From JACDAN01 sp963847235 (GTDB lineage Bacteria > Actinomycetota > Thermoleophilia > Gaiellales > Gaiellaceae): 64,000 nt of DNA. This document shows positions 1 to 8,642 of the stretch, in pieces. Every line of letters starts with the position of its first letter. The first letter of the stretch is position 1. The position numbers and the translations under genes are program-made. The stretch lies in assembly GCA_963847235.1 (NCBI GenBank), contig CAWJYU010000004.1, forward strand, positions 124,001-188,000. The letters are read 5' to 3'. The notes below the pieces were generated by a model that saw nothing but the letters and a program-made list of their open reading frames with translations, was not told the origin of the DNA and made no database searches.

Positions 1-121
1 GACGATCCTGATGGCGACGCACGACCGGGAGATGGTCGACAAGATGCGCCGCCGCGTGATCGCGCTCGAGGACGGACGCATCGCGCGTGACGAGCGCCGC
101 GGAGGCTACGCGTCCGAATGA
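1..121 (+). CDS. ftsE: FtsE, cell-division ABC transporter ATPase (C-terminal end only)
   Basis: Only the last 39 codons are inside the window, read from base 2 to the TGA at 119-121. The segment begins TILMATHDREMVDKM and continues with RVIALEDGRI, which matches the H-loop (ATHD) and the following strand of FtsE-type ABC ATPases. FtsE pairs with the membrane protein FtsX to control peptidoglycan hydrolysis at the division septum. Its stop overlaps the ftsX start in an ATGA arrangement (118-121), the usual sign of translational coupling in ftsEX. The Walker motifs lie upstream of the window, so the call rests on the tail motif plus the neighbour. Confidence 0.85.
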   Translation, partial: TILMATHDREMVDKMRRRVIALEDGRIARDERRGGYASE

Positions 122-1011
122 GGCTCAAGATGATGCTCAGCGAGGCGGTTCGTTCGATCGGGGCGAACCTCTCGACGACGGTCGCGGCGACCATGACCGT
201 GCTGATCGGGATGTTCCTGCTCGGCCTCGTGATCGCCTTCGCGACCTATGCGCGCTCGTGGAGCGACGACGTCAAGGCGGGCCTCGTGGTCAAGGTCTTC
301 CACGATCGCGACGCCACGCCGCAGCAGGTGAACGCCGTCCGCGTGGTGCTCGAGCAGGACCCGCGCGTCGACAAGGAGCGGATCGTGTTCATCTCGGCAG
401 AGGAAGGCCTGCGCGAGATGCGCCGCACGCGCCCGGACATCTTCAGCAACGATCTCCCGTACAACCCACTGGGCCCCGCCTGGACGGTGTACCCCACGAA
501 GGCGGAACACGTGGAGGAGATCGCGGCCTCCGTCGGCCAGGGGACGAAGGCGAGCCCATACCCGGACGGCGTCCACAACGTGACGTACGGAAAGGAGAAG
601 GCGAAGCGGATCCTGCGGGTCGCGAACATCATCAACGCGATCTTCGGCATCGCGGTGCTCGTGCTCCTCTCCGCCGCGGCGATCCTGATCGCGAACACGA
701 TCCGCCTCTCGATCTTCGCGCGTCGTCGTGAGATCGAGGTGATGAAGCTCGTCGGCGCCACGAACTGGTTCGTGCGCGGCCCGTTCATGCTCGAGGGCCT
801 GATCTGCGGCCTCGTGGGGTCGCTGCTCGCGGTGATCCTGCTCTTCGTGAGCAAGGAGGCCGCCCTGCCGTCGCTGCTCCCGCGGCTGACGAGCGACCCG
901 GACGTCCAGGCGCTCGGCTTCTGGCTGAACGCGATGATTCTTCTCGGCCTCGGCCTCTTGCTCGGAGCGGCCGGCTCCGGGCTCACGCTGCGCCGGTTCC
1001 TCCGCGTCTGA
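118..1011 (+). CDS. ftsX: FtsX, cell-division ABC transporter permease
   Basis: Protein of 297 aa with the FtsX layout: a short cytoplasmic N-terminus, TM1 near residues 20-45, an extracytoplasmic domain of about 120 residues, then three TM segments near residues 170-195, 220-245 and 265-290 (the FtsX/MacB-type permease fold). FtsX transmits ATP-driven movement of FtsE to periplasmic or extracellular peptidoglycan hydrolases. The start is the ATG overlapping the ftsE stop. Length is typical for actinobacterial FtsX. The gene is followed directly by the RNase R-like gene, suggesting one transcript ftsE-ftsX-rnr-smpB. Confidence 0.93.
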   Translation: MRLKMMLSEAVRSIGANLSTTVAATMTVLIGMFLLGLVIAFATYARSWSDDVKAGLVVKVFHDRDATPQQVNAVRVVLEQDPRVDKERIVFISAEEGLREMRRTRPDIFSNDLPYNPLGPAWTVYPTKAEHVEEIAASVGQGTKASPYPDGVHNVTYGKEKAKRILRVANIINAIFGIAVLVLLSAAAILIANTIRLSIFARRREIEVMKLVGATNWFVRGPFMLEGLICGLVGSLLAVILLFVSKEAALPSLLPRLTSDPDVQALGFWLNAMILLGLGLLLGAAGSGLTLRRFLRV

Positions 1012-1082
1012 CCGACCGCCTCGTCGTCGAGGTCGCTCGGCGCGGTCGCTTTCTCGTCGGCGAGCCGTACTTCATCCCCGGC

Positions 1083-2702
1083 GTGCCGCTAACGCTGGAC
1101 AAGCGCGGGCTCGGGGATGTCGCGCCCGGCGAGCTCGCAGTCGTGACCACGGGGCGGGGGCGAGCGCGGCTCCAGAAAGCGCTCGGCCCGGCCGACCGGC
1201 TCCCGAACGTCCTCGAGGCGCTGCTCGAGCAAGAGGGGGCGAGGACGCAGTTCGAGCCGCACGACCCGCCGGCCCCGAGCCTGGACGGCCGTGTCGACCT
1301 CCGCGAGGAAGTCTGCTTCACGATCGATCCCGACACGGCGCAGGACTTCGACGACGCGATCGCGGTGCGGCGCGAAGGTGACGGCTACCGCGTCTGGGTC
1401 CACATCGCGGACGTGTCGCACTTCGTCCCTGCCGGCTCGCCGCTCGACCGCGGTGCCGCGGAACGTGCCTTCTCCCTCTACATCCCCGGCCGCGTCGCGC
1501 CGATGCTGCCGCCCGAGCTCTCGAACGACCTGTGCAGCCTCCGCCCCCGAGAGGATCGGCTCTGCGTCACCGTCGAGGTTCCGTTCGACGCGAGCCTGCA
1601 GCTCGGCGAGCCGGCGTTCTACCGGTCGGTCATTCGCAGTCACGCCCGGCTGACCTACGGCCAGGCTGAGCGGATCCTGGGCGGAGAGGAGGCCGCCGAG
1701 CCCGAGCTCGAGGAAGGCCTCCGGCTGGCCGAGACGGTCGCGCTCGAACTGCGCCGCCGCCGTTTCGCCCGCGGCGCGCTCCGCGTGACGAGCCGGGAGG
1801 TTGCATTCGCCTTCGACGAGGACGGCGGCGTCGAGCGCGCCTGGCTCGAGTCCGAGCCGCACGCGCACATGTTGGTGGAGGAGCTGATGATCCTCGCCAA
1901 CGAGGCCGTCGGCGGACTACTGGCCGGACGCCGGCGAGAGGCGCTCTACCGCGTCCACGAGCGGCCGGACCCGCAGGCGGTCCTCCATCTGCTTGCGAAG
2001 CTCACCGCGCTCGAGGTGCCGACGCCGCCGGCGCCCGAGCGGGAGCGTTTGACCCCCGCGTCGGCAGCCAAGCTCGCCGCGGAGACGAGCGAGCGCGTCT
2101 CCGACTACGTCGAGCGGTCGGGCCGCGGCTCCGAGGCGTTCCCGGCCCTGGTGTTGCGGGCGCTGAAGCAAGCGCGGTACGACGGCCGGAACCTCGGCCA
2201 CTCGGGCCTCGCGAGCTCCGCCTATGCCCACTTCACGTCGCCGATCCGCCGCTATCCCGACCTCGTCGTCCATCGTGCGCTCCTACGGGAGCTCGGCGTC
2301 GCCGACGATCCCCTGCCCGAAGACATGGGCGAGGCCGCGGAGCACGCGTCAGTCCAGGAGCGCCGGTTCGCGGACATCGAGTACCGCGCGGACGACATCT
2401 GCCTCGCCTGGCTGCTCGAGTCGGTGCTCTTCGACCGCGGCTGGGACGCGACGTTCGAGGGCGAGATCAACGGCGTCATCGGCTCCGGCCTCTTCGTCCG
2501 CTTCGGCGAGGTCTTCGAGGGCTACGTCCCGGTCCGGCGCCTGGGCGGCGACTACTACGAGGTGAACGAGCTCGGCACTGCCCTCGTCGGACGCCGCACG
2601 AAGCGCACGTTCAGGCTCGGCGATCCGATCCAGGTTGCCGTCACCGAGATCAATCGGGCGGAGGGAAAGATCGAGATCCGCCCCGCCAGCAGCCACAATT
2701 GA
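1083..2702 (+). CDS. rnr: RNase R/RNase II family 3'-5' exoribonuclease
   Basis: An RNB-domain hydrolytic exonuclease, with the catalytic signature DPDTAQDFDDA near residue 80 supplying the metal-binding aspartates, and a C-terminal S1-like RNA-binding domain (about residues 450-535, containing GLFVRFGEVFEGYVP). It is short (539 aa from the first ordinary start, GTG at 1083) compared with about 800 aa in E. coli RNase R, lacking most cold-shock domains. The open frame continues upstream to base 1008 and encodes plausible family sequence (VARRGRFLVGEPYFIPG), so the true start is probably earlier, perhaps a CTG at 1008 overlapping the ftsX TGA; no ATG, GTG or TTG exists between. RNase R works with SmpB-tmRNA in degrading non-stop mRNAs, and smpB follows 4 bp downstream. 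Confidence 0.92.
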   Translation: MPLTLDKRGLGDVAPGELAVVTTGRGRARLQKALGPADRLPNVLEALLEQEGARTQFEPHDPPAPSLDGRVDLREEVCFTIDPDTAQDFDDAIAVRREGDGYRVWVHIADVSHFVPAGSPLDRGAAERAFSLYIPGRVAPMLPPELSNDLCSLRPREDRLCVTVEVPFDASLQLGEPAFYRSVIRSHARLTYGQAERILGGEEAAEPELEEGLRLAETVALELRRRRFARGALRVTSREVAFAFDEDGGVERAWLESEPHAHMLVEELMILANEAVGGLLAGRRREALYRVHERPDPQAVLHLLAKLTALEVPTPPAPERERLTPASAAKLAAETSERVSDYVERSGRGSEAFPALVLRALKQARYDGRNLGHSGLASSAYAHFTSPIRRYPDLVVHRALLRELGVADDPLPEDMGEAAEHASVQERRFADIEYRADDICLAWLLESVLFDRGWDATFEGEINGVIGSGLFVRFGEVFEGYVPVRRLGGDYYEVNELGTALVGRRTKRTFRLGDPIQVAVTEINRAEGKIEIRPASSHN

Positions 2703-2706
2703 TCGG

Positions 2707-3168
2707 ATGGCTCACGGCGAGAAACTGATTGCGGAGAACCGCAAGGCGCGACACGAGTACCACTTGCTCGAGCGCCACGAGGCGGGCCTGGTCCTGACGG
2801 GATCCGAGGTCAAGTCACTCCGGCAGGGGCAAGCTCACCTCCAGCGGTCGTTCGCCGACATCCGGGACGGCGAGCTCTGGCTCGTGGGCTCGCACATCGC
2901 CCCGTATGACCAGGCAGGGGACCGGAACCACGAGCCCGACCGCGACCGGAAGCTGCTCCTGCACCGGCGCGAGATCGAGTCGCTCATCGGGAAGGTGCAG
3001 GAGCGCGGGTTCACCCTCGTCCCGACCCGTCTCTATTTCAAGGACGGGCGCGCGAAGGTCGAGATCGCGCTCGCGAAGGGTAAGGACGTGCGCGACAAGC
3101 GCCGAGACATCTCGCGCCGCGACGCGGATCGCCAGATGGAGCGGGCGCTGAAAGAGCGCTCCCGCTAA
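2707..3168 (+). CDS. smpB: SmpB, tmRNA-binding protein
   Basis: Protein of 153 aa starting MAHGEKLIAENRKARHEY, with the family core GLVLTGSEVKSLR, the FADIRDGELWLVGSHIAPY strand region and the KGKDVRDKR segment, ending in the basic tail that folds in the decoding centre. SmpB binds tmRNA and delivers it to stalled ribosomes. The ATG at 2707 is chosen because the conserved N-terminus begins there; an upstream in-frame start would lie inside the RNase R gene. The tmRNA gene is 2.8 kb downstream at 6007, so the trans-translation parts are clustered. Confidence 0.97.
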   Translation: MAHGEKLIAENRKARHEYHLLERHEAGLVLTGSEVKSLRQGQAHLQRSFADIRDGELWLVGSHIAPYDQAGDRNHEPDRDRKLLLHRREIESLIGKVQERGFTLVPTRLYFKDGRAKVEIALAKGKDVRDKRRDISRRDADRQMERALKERSR

Positions 3169-3220
3169 CCGTCTTTCCTGGTTGAAAACCATCTTCGCCG
3201 ACCCCCCGTAGGACCCCGAG

Positions 3221-3237
3221 GGCGGCTCGAAGCCGCC
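3221..3237. other. Short perfect hairpin after smpB
   Basis: A 7-bp perfect stem with a three-base loop (GGCGGCT / AGCCGCC) lies 53 bp after the smpB stop. There is no T-run behind it, so it is at best a weak terminator of the ftsEX-rnr-smpB transcript. The same interval precedes the sugar dehydrogenase start. Confidence 0.35.
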
Positions 3238-3270
3238 AGGTCGATATTGCGGCAAAGAGGGGGAAACTGC

Positions 3271-4848
3271 ATGCAACGACCTTCACGACTGATGCGCGCG
3301 TCGCTGCTGGCTGCAGCAGCAGCCGTGACGGCGCTGATCGCAGGAGCGACCACGGCGCCGGTCGGCGCGCAAGCGACCGGGCCTGCGGTCCTCGATCCCA
3401 ATCTCGGCGTCAGAACGGTGGTCAGCGGGCTCGTGACACCCAGCACCATGGCGTTCCTCGGGCCGAACGACTTCCTCGTGCTCGAGAAGAACACCGGGGC
3501 CGTCAAGCGCGTCGTCAACGGCGCAGTTCAGGCGACGGTCCTCGATCTCTCCGTCAACAACGCGTCCGAACGAGGGCTGCTCGGAATCGCGCTCCATCCG
3601 CGCTTCCCGACGCGACCCGGGCGTCTATCTCTTCTGGACCTGCCGGAGCATGGCGGCGCAGGACGGCGATCCGTTCCGGCCCGAGGAGCCGGCGTGCTTG
3701 GACACACCTGCAGCGATGACCGGCCAGCCCGACTCGGGCGACACGCTCCAGGTGCCGCTGCTCGGAAACCGGGTTGACCGGTTCGAGTGGACGGGTTCGT
3801 CGCTGGTCTACGACCAGAACCTGACGAAGCTGCTCGCGTTCCAGCACGACGGGGCGCCGGACCCGCCGGGGCAGGGCGACTCCGCCCAGCCGGCGCGGGG
3901 CAACCACGACGGCGGGCCGATCGCGTTCGGCCCGGACCGCAAGCTCTACATCGCCGTGGGCGACCTTGGTCGCCGCGGACAGATGCAGAACCTGCGCAGG
4001 GGCCCGACCCCGCCGACGGACGACGACCAGTTCGGCGGGCCCGAGCCGGACAACGCCCATCTGAGCGGCGTCATCCTCCGCCTGAACGACGACGGCTCGA
4101 CGCCGAAGGACAATCCGTTCATCAAGGCGGGCGCCGACATCGGCGGCGAGGCGGGCGCCAACATCCAGCGCGTCTTCGCGTACGGACTCCGGAACAGTTC
4201 GGGATCGCGTTCGATCCGAGGTCCGGAGACCTCTGGGACCAGCAGAACGCCGACGACGCGTTCGACGAGATCAACCGCGTCGAGCGCGGGATGAACGGCG
4301 GCTGGATCCAGGTCATGGGCCCGCTCAGTCGGATCCGGCAGTTCAAGGAGATCGAGCAGACGCTGCCGCCGTCGGGCGGCCTTCCCGGAGCGCAGCTCCA
4401 ACAGATCCGCTGGCCGCCGAGCAACATCGCGGACAACCCGTTCCAGGCGTTCTTCCGCCTGAACTGGCTGCGGGGATCGCACTACAGCGACCCGGAGTTC
4501 AGCTGGAAGTTCGCGACCCCGCCGGCCGGGATCGGCTTCCTTGCGAGCCGGGCGCTCGGACGGGAGTACCGCGACGACCTGTTCGCGGGGGCGGCGACGC
4601 CGCTGACCATCGGCGGGTACCTGTTCCGCTTCGACCTGTCCGGGAACCGGCGGTCGATCGACGTGAACGATCCGCGACTCGAGGACCGGGTCGCCGACAA
4701 CACCGCCAAGCACGACATCACGGAGAGCGAGAGCCTGCTCTTCGGCACGAACTTCGGCGTCGGAACGGACATCGAGACCGGGCCGAACGGGAACCTCTTC
4801 GTGGTCTCCCTCACGCACGGCGCGGTCTACGAGATCTTCCGCCGCTGA
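3271..4848 (+). pseudogene. Secreted glucose/sorbosone dehydrogenase-like beta-propeller protein, broken by two frame changes
   Basis: Three overlapping frames together encode one PQQ-dependent sugar dehydrogenase-like (GSDH) beta-propeller of about 525 aa. Frame one (3271 to about 3605) holds a signal peptide and the RGLLGIALHPRFP motif. Frame two (about 3606 to 4198) holds GNHDGGPIAFGPDRKLYIAVGD and a stretch ending YGLRNS. Frame three (about 4198 to 4848) continues with FGIAFDPRSGDLW to the end, FVVSLTHGAVYEIFRR. The ATG at 3271 is preceded by AGAGGGGG with good spacing. Family enzymes oxidise aldoses in the cell envelope. Both breaks are single-base shifts and the protein is otherwise complete, so sequencing indels are as likely as a true pseudogene. 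A strong hairpin terminator follows. Confidence 0.8.
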
Positions 4849-4852
4849 GCCC

Positions 4853-4884
4853 GCGTGGGGCGCGGCTTCGGCCGCGCCCCACGC
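4853..4884. terminator. Intrinsic terminator, bidirectional
   Basis: Perfect 14-bp GC-rich stem (4853-4866 with 4871-4884) closed by a TTCG tetraloop and followed by TTTCCTT. It sits between the convergent sugar dehydrogenase and proline-racemase-family genes, so it could serve both. Confidence 0.85.
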
Positions 4885-4911
4885 TTTCCTTCGGTCAGGC
4901 TTGACGGCGGG

Positions 4912-5952
4912 CTACTGGGTGTCCTGCCCGCTGACTCCCCACGTGTCCGAGAGCAGGTAGCCCTCCGGGAACGGATCCGTCGGATCGACCATCAGCTGAG
5001 AGATGCCGGTGATCCAGGCGCTGCCGCGGATCGTGGGGACGATCGCGGGGCGACCGCCGACCGACGTCTCCGAGACGATCCGGCCCACGAACTCCGAGCC
5101 GATGGCGGAGGCGTGCGTCATCGAGTCTCCGACCTTCATCTGTCCGCGGGCGTGGAGGGTCGCCATGCGCGCGGAGAGCCCGGTGCCGGTCGCCGAGCGG
5201 TCAAGCCGCCCCGGGGCGACGACGACCGCGTTTCGGCTCACGGCGCCGACGCCCTGCCACGGCTCCGCGATCTGGACGATGCTGACTCCGGCGATGGACG
5301 GGTTTTCCGGGTGCTCGCAGGTGAGCTGCTCCCGGGCGGCGGCTCGGATCCTCTCGCCGGCAAGCGAGAGGTCACGCGCCTCGTGCGGTTCGATGGCGAA
5401 GCCGAGTGCGGCCGCGTCTGCGATCGCGTACCACATCCCTCCGTAGGCGACGTCGACGGTGATAGTGCCGAGGCCGTCGACCTCGAGCGGCGCATCGAGG
5501 CGGTCGGCAAAGCAGGGAACGTTCGTGAGCTCCACGCTCTCGCAGCGGCCGTCCCGGCAAGCCGCTCGCACCTCGACGACGCCGCCCGGAGCCTCGAGCC
5601 GGAGGACGGTCTCCGGCTCGGACATCGGCAGGATGCCGGTCTCGAGCAGCACCGTCGCCGTGCAGATCGTGTTCGAGCCGGACATCGGCGGGTACTCGGT
5701 CGGCTCCATGATGATGAACCCCGCGTCGCAGTCCTCCCTCGTCGCGGGAACCACCAGGTTCGCGTGACAAGCGACGCTGCCGCGCGGCTCGCGCAACAGC
5801 AGGCGCCGAAGCCCGTCGCCGTGCGTCCGCAGGTGCTGCATCTGCTCGAACACAGAATCGCCGGGCGGCGGGAGCACGCCGCCGACGACGACGTTGCCGA
5901 CCTCACCTCCCGCGTGGCAGCCGACGACGGTGATGGTGCGAAGGGCGCGCAT
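4912..5952 (-). CDS. Proline racemase / hydroxyproline epimerase / trans-3-hydroxyproline dehydratase family protein
   Basis: Protein of 346 aa belonging to the proline racemase superfamily, pyridoxal-independent enzymes that epimerise or dehydrate proline derivatives. Family landmarks are visible: CHAGGEVGNVV near the N-terminus, EPPMSG-type loop as PPMSGSNTIC (residues 89-97), YGGMWYAIADA (residues 170-180) and DRSATGTGLSAR (residues 251-262). In characterised racemases both reaction-centre positions are cysteine (MCGH and DRSPCGTG); here they are Ser91 and Thr255, so classic two-cysteine racemisation is not possible and the specific substrate cannot be assigned. The start is the ATG at 5952. 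It is convergent with the upstream sugar dehydrogenase and divergent from tmRNA, whose promoter overlaps the 5' region. Confidence 0.85.
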   Translation of the reverse strand: MRALRTITVVGCHAGGEVGNVVVGGVLPPPGDSVFEQMQHLRTHGDGLRRLLLREPRGSVACHANLVVPATREDCDAGFIIMEPTEYPPMSGSNTICTATVLLETGILPMSEPETVLRLEAPGGVVEVRAACRDGRCESVELTNVPCFADRLDAPLEVDGLGTITVDVAYGGMWYAIADAAALGFAIEPHEARDLSLAGERIRAAAREQLTCEHPENPSIAGVSIVQIAEPWQGVGAVSRNAVVVAPGRLDRSATGTGLSARMATLHARGQMKVGDSMTHASAIGSEFVGRIVSETSVGGRPAIVPTIRGSAWITGISQLMVDPTDPFPEGYLLSDTWGVSGQDTQ

Positions 5953-5963
5953 CCTGCACGAGA

Positions 5964-5992
5964 TTCTTGCCGCGCAGAGCCGCGGCTACAAT
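5964..5992 (+). promoter_or_regulatory. Probable ssrA promoter
   Basis: TTCTTG (5964-5969), a 17-bp spacer and TACAAT (5987-5992) lie just upstream of tmRNA. Transcription would start near 5999, leaving a short leader to be removed at 6007. The assignment is by match to the housekeeping sigma consensus only. Confidence 0.6.
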
Positions 5993-6006
5993 GTGGCTCG
6001 ACATAC

Positions 6007-6371
6007 GGGGGCGACCAGGTTTCGACGTGGTCGGTTCTCCGGCAGAGCTGCAAGCCGAGGTCCCCGGTCGGCCTCGTAAAACAACCGGGAACCAACGCAA
6101 GTGCGGATGACAATCACGCACTCGCTGTCGCTGCCTAACCCGTAGCGACGCGCGTCGCCCCGAGCTCGGCCCGTGGCTCGGTCAGCGGCGTCAACCAACG
6201 GGCTCGGCGCCAAGGGAATGTCATCGCCCGCGGCGCGACATCCAAAGGATGACTAGCCCGGCGGTTGGTCGGCTGTCCACCGGCCGGCGGGCGAAATTCA
6301 AGGGCAGCCTAAGCTTGTAGACGCTCTGTCAGGAGCGGCCTCGGACGGGGGTTCGATTCCCCCCGCCTCCA
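6007..6371 (+). ncRNA. ssrA: tmRNA (transfer-messenger RNA)
   Basis: The 5' end GGGGGCG (6007-6013) pairs over 7 bp with CGCCTCC (6364-6370), with discriminator A at 6371; the 3' CCA is not encoded. The hallmark 5' tRNA-like segment (GACCAGGTTTCGACGTGG) and the 3' T-arm GGTTCGATTCC are present. The tag frame runs from GCA at 6097 to TAA at 6136 and reads ASADDNHALAVAA, with the typical hydrophobic ALAVAA proteolysis end. Length of about 365 nt is normal. tmRNA with SmpB rescues stalled ribosomes and marks the nascent protein for degradation. A strong hairpin follows. Confidence 0.97.
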
Positions 6372-6375
6372 TTCC

Positions 6376-6423
6376 CGATCGAAGTCCGCCTCCGCTGGCG
6401 CGGAGGCATGACGACTTCGATCG
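6376..6423 (+). terminator. Long hairpin terminator after tmRNA
   Basis: An 11-bp perfect outer stem (6376-6386 with 6413-6423) encloses an 8-bp inner stem (6388-6395 with 6400-6407). It begins five bases after the mature tmRNA end and is followed by a mixed T-containing tract, consistent with ssrA termination. Confidence 0.75.
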
Positions 6424-6559
6424 GATCGTCTTGTTCACGTCGGTCGCCGATGCGGCAGACGCATGGCGACGGACAGGGCCTCTTTCCGAGTACCGCGCCT
6501 CCCCGCGTGATCTGGGGAGGCGGCGCCGCGTCGGCACGCAGAAGAAAGGACTGAACTAC

Positions 6560-7131
6560 ATGGCTGACAAGAAGTGTGGTCATCACCGGCGCAGGCCGCG
6601 GCATGGGCGTTGACACGCGCAGGCCGCGCTCGCCGCCGGCCACGCGTCGTCGCGATCGTCGGCGAGCCGAAGCCGTGGCCGACGCCCTCGGCCGAGGCTG
6701 ACGACCTGCTCGTCGTCGAACTCGACATCGACGAGGCTGGCGTCGGCGGAGGCGGCGGTATGGAGTCGCTGCGGTTCGAGGTCGAGCCGTTAGGGCATCC
6801 ACACCACGATCGTGGAGCCGGGCTTCTTCCGGACTGATCTGCTCGAAAAGGAGTCGACGGCCTACGCCGATCTGTCGATCGACGACTACGCCGACCGAAC
6901 AGCGCAGACTGCCCCGCCTGGGAGGCAATGAGCGGCAAGCAGGGCGGCGACCCCGCGAAGCTCGCGAAAGCTCTGGTCACCGTCGTCGACCAGGATCAGC
7001 CGCCGCTGCGCTGGGTTGCAGGCGCGGACGCGGTCGGCCGGCATGCCGTAGTTCCAGCGGCTTCCACCGAGACAGGCTTGAACGCGAGCTTGGCTGACGC
7101 CAGGCGCGACAAGATGCCGCGGAGGTCGTAG
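6560..7131 (+). pseudogene. Decayed short-chain dehydrogenase/reductase
   Basis: Pieces of a Rossmann-fold SDR are recognisable in successive frames: VVITGAGRGMG (the TGxxxGxG cofactor motif) straight after the ATG at 6560, then ALAAGH and LLVVELDI, then MESLRFEVEPLG, IHTTIVEPGFFRTDLLEK, and a tail with GGDPAKLAKALVTVVDQDQPPLRWVAGADAV. Between LLVVELDI (about 6727) and MESLRFEVEPLG (about 6760) roughly 100 residues expected in the family, including the NNAG motif and catalytic YxxxK, are absent. Several one-base shifts add to this. The RBS-like AAAGGA and ATG survive. The internal deletion cannot come from single-base sequencing error, so this is best read as a true pseudogene. Confidence 0.8.
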
Positions 7132-7164
7132 TCGCACTCAGCGAGCACTAGGGCGTGCGAACAT

Positions 7165-7953
7165 TCACCGGGCCCTGGTGGCGCGTTCGAGAGCCCGCCC
7201 GACCGGTGGCATCCGCGGCGGGCGCCACACGTGTCGCTCTTCGAAGGGCCAGGCGTAGATCGGGTTGCCGTCGCGAACCAGGTCGAGTAGACGTGGCTCG
7301 CCGAGCTCGGCGGAGGACCACTCGTACATGCGTTGCAACCGCGGCACGATCACCGCGTAGTCGAGGAGCCGGCCGAGACGCTGCTCGTCGGCGATATAGC
7401 GCTCCACGTCGAGCGCGAGCGGATAGCGGTTCGGGAGCACGCGGCGCAGTGAGAGGAAGACACCGGCCATCCCGAGCCGTGGGTCGCCGAGCAGGCGGCC
7501 AAGCGGAGCGAACCGTCCCAGCGCAAGGCGCGGCGCCCCGACGAGCGAGTGCGCGTAGAGCACGCGGACCAGCGCGACGTTCATGAAGAAGCGCTCCGGC
7601 GCGCTCTCTGCTTCGGCGAGGTCGCGGTGCTCCAGGTAGGCAACCACGATGCTCGCGTTGTGCGCTCGGTACCAGTTCCGCCCCGTCGGTCTCGCGATGA
7701 ACTCCAGCCACAGCCGCACGGGCTGAGACGACGGCTGTCCAGCCAGGCCCCCGACGAGTGCGACGGCTTCGCATCCGTCCCGCAGCAGTCGGTCGTTGAC
7801 CGCCCGCCACCACACGCTGCCGGGCGGCGAGGCGTCGAGCGGGTCGAGCACGCCGCGGTGCGCCTGCCAGCGCATGAACGACAGCGCCGCCCGTCGGAAC
7901 GGCAGGTGTCGCGGGGCGCGGCCGGTCGGCCCGTGGTAGGTCCGGACGATCAA
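7165..7953 (-). CDS. Hypothetical protein, 262 aa
   Basis: An uninterrupted frame of 262 aa, starting MIVRTYHGPTGRAPRH and rich in Arg, Trp and Tyr, without signal peptide, clear membrane segment or recognisable catalytic motif. Central residues (about 100-215) are mostly predicted helical (for example RFFMNVALVRVLYAHSLV and LGMAGVFLSLRRVLPNRYPLALDVERY). Codon use matches neighbours. I do not recognise the family. It faces left, towards the SDR pseudogene, and is not obviously in an operon. Confidence 0.7.
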   Translation of the reverse strand: MIVRTYHGPTGRAPRHLPFRRAALSFMRWQAHRGVLDPLDASPPGSVWWRAVNDRLLRDGCEAVALVGGLAGQPSSQPVRLWLEFIARPTGRNWYRAHNASIVVAYLEHRDLAEAESAPERFFMNVALVRVLYAHSLVGAPRLALGRFAPLGRLLGDPRLGMAGVFLSLRRVLPNRYPLALDVERYIADEQRLGRLLDYAVIVPRLQRMYEWSSAELGEPRLLDLVRDGNPIYAWPFEERHVWRPPRMPPVGRALERATRAR

Positions 7954-8088
7954 GGCAAGACGCGCCGCGGGATCGTCGCGCGCGGCCGCAACCTGCGCCT
8001 CAGCCGAGGCGAGGGCAGCGGCTGCGTCACTGGCTCATCGCCGGGTAGTGATAGCGAGCGGAGCGACAATCCCGCCGCCCACCTTCGG

Positions 8089-8641
8089 CTAACTCATCTC
8101 GAGGTACGGGTCGAGCGCACGCTGCAGATCGCCGCTTTCCGAGATGACCGGAGACCCCGCGGCGTCGGGTCGGTCGCCCCAGGTCGCGTCCGGCCCGTAC
8201 ACGAGGAAGATGTCCCACGCCGGCGAGCGGTCGCCGCCGGCGAGGATGCGCGCGACCTCGCGTCCGAGCTCGCGGTCGCCGTCCCAGAAGTGCTTCGCAC
8301 GTGTGTCCACCAGCAGGCCTGCGACCTTCGGATTCGCGTCGCCGGGGAGGATCGGGATCCAGCCGACGTAGACACGAATGATCCGCGTCGGGGTGACGCT
8401 TCAGGATGTGCTCCTGCGCCCAACTGGCGCCAGCGCGGCAGGTGTGTCAGGTGGGCGACAGCAGGAGGACGAGACGAGGATGCCCGACGTCCTGGTTGAA
8501 CGCGCGCGCGATCTGGTCGACGTTCGAAATCGTCACGAGGTCGCCGGACGCGCCCGCGCTCGCCGGCTCGTCGTCGCTCCCGCCGCAGCCCGCGCCGAGC
8601 ACGAGCGTGGCGCTCAGGAGGGCCATGATCAGGCGTCCCAT
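8089..8641 (-). pseudogene. Thioredoxin-like lipoprotein, frame-broken
   Basis: Read leftwards, an N-terminal lipoprotein signal (MGRLIMALLSATLVLGAGC, lipobox Cys) leads into VDQIARAFNQDVGHPRLVLLLSPT, a thioredoxin-fold beta strand just before the position of the redox CxxC. A stop follows, but the next frame gives a Cys-containing helix and WAQEHILKRHPDA, and a third frame gives RVYVGWIPILPGD, LLVDTRAKHFWDGDRELG and WDIFLVYGPDATWGD to the end. The parts add up to one exported protein of about 180 aa with two frame changes (near 8440 and 8375). It lies immediately downstream of the pterin dehydratase gene on the same strand. Fold assignment is moderate; function is unknown. Confidence 0.6.
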
Positions 8642-8642
8642 G

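Noticed and set aside
87..731. Long open frame overlapping ftsX in another frame
   Set aside because: It is a shadow of ftsX in a GC-rich sequence, with Arg/Gly/Asp-rich composition and no family similarity.
3181..3240. Possible tRNA or small RNA after smpB
   Set aside because: Only one short hairpin is present; no cloverleaf arms or tract of Ts were found.
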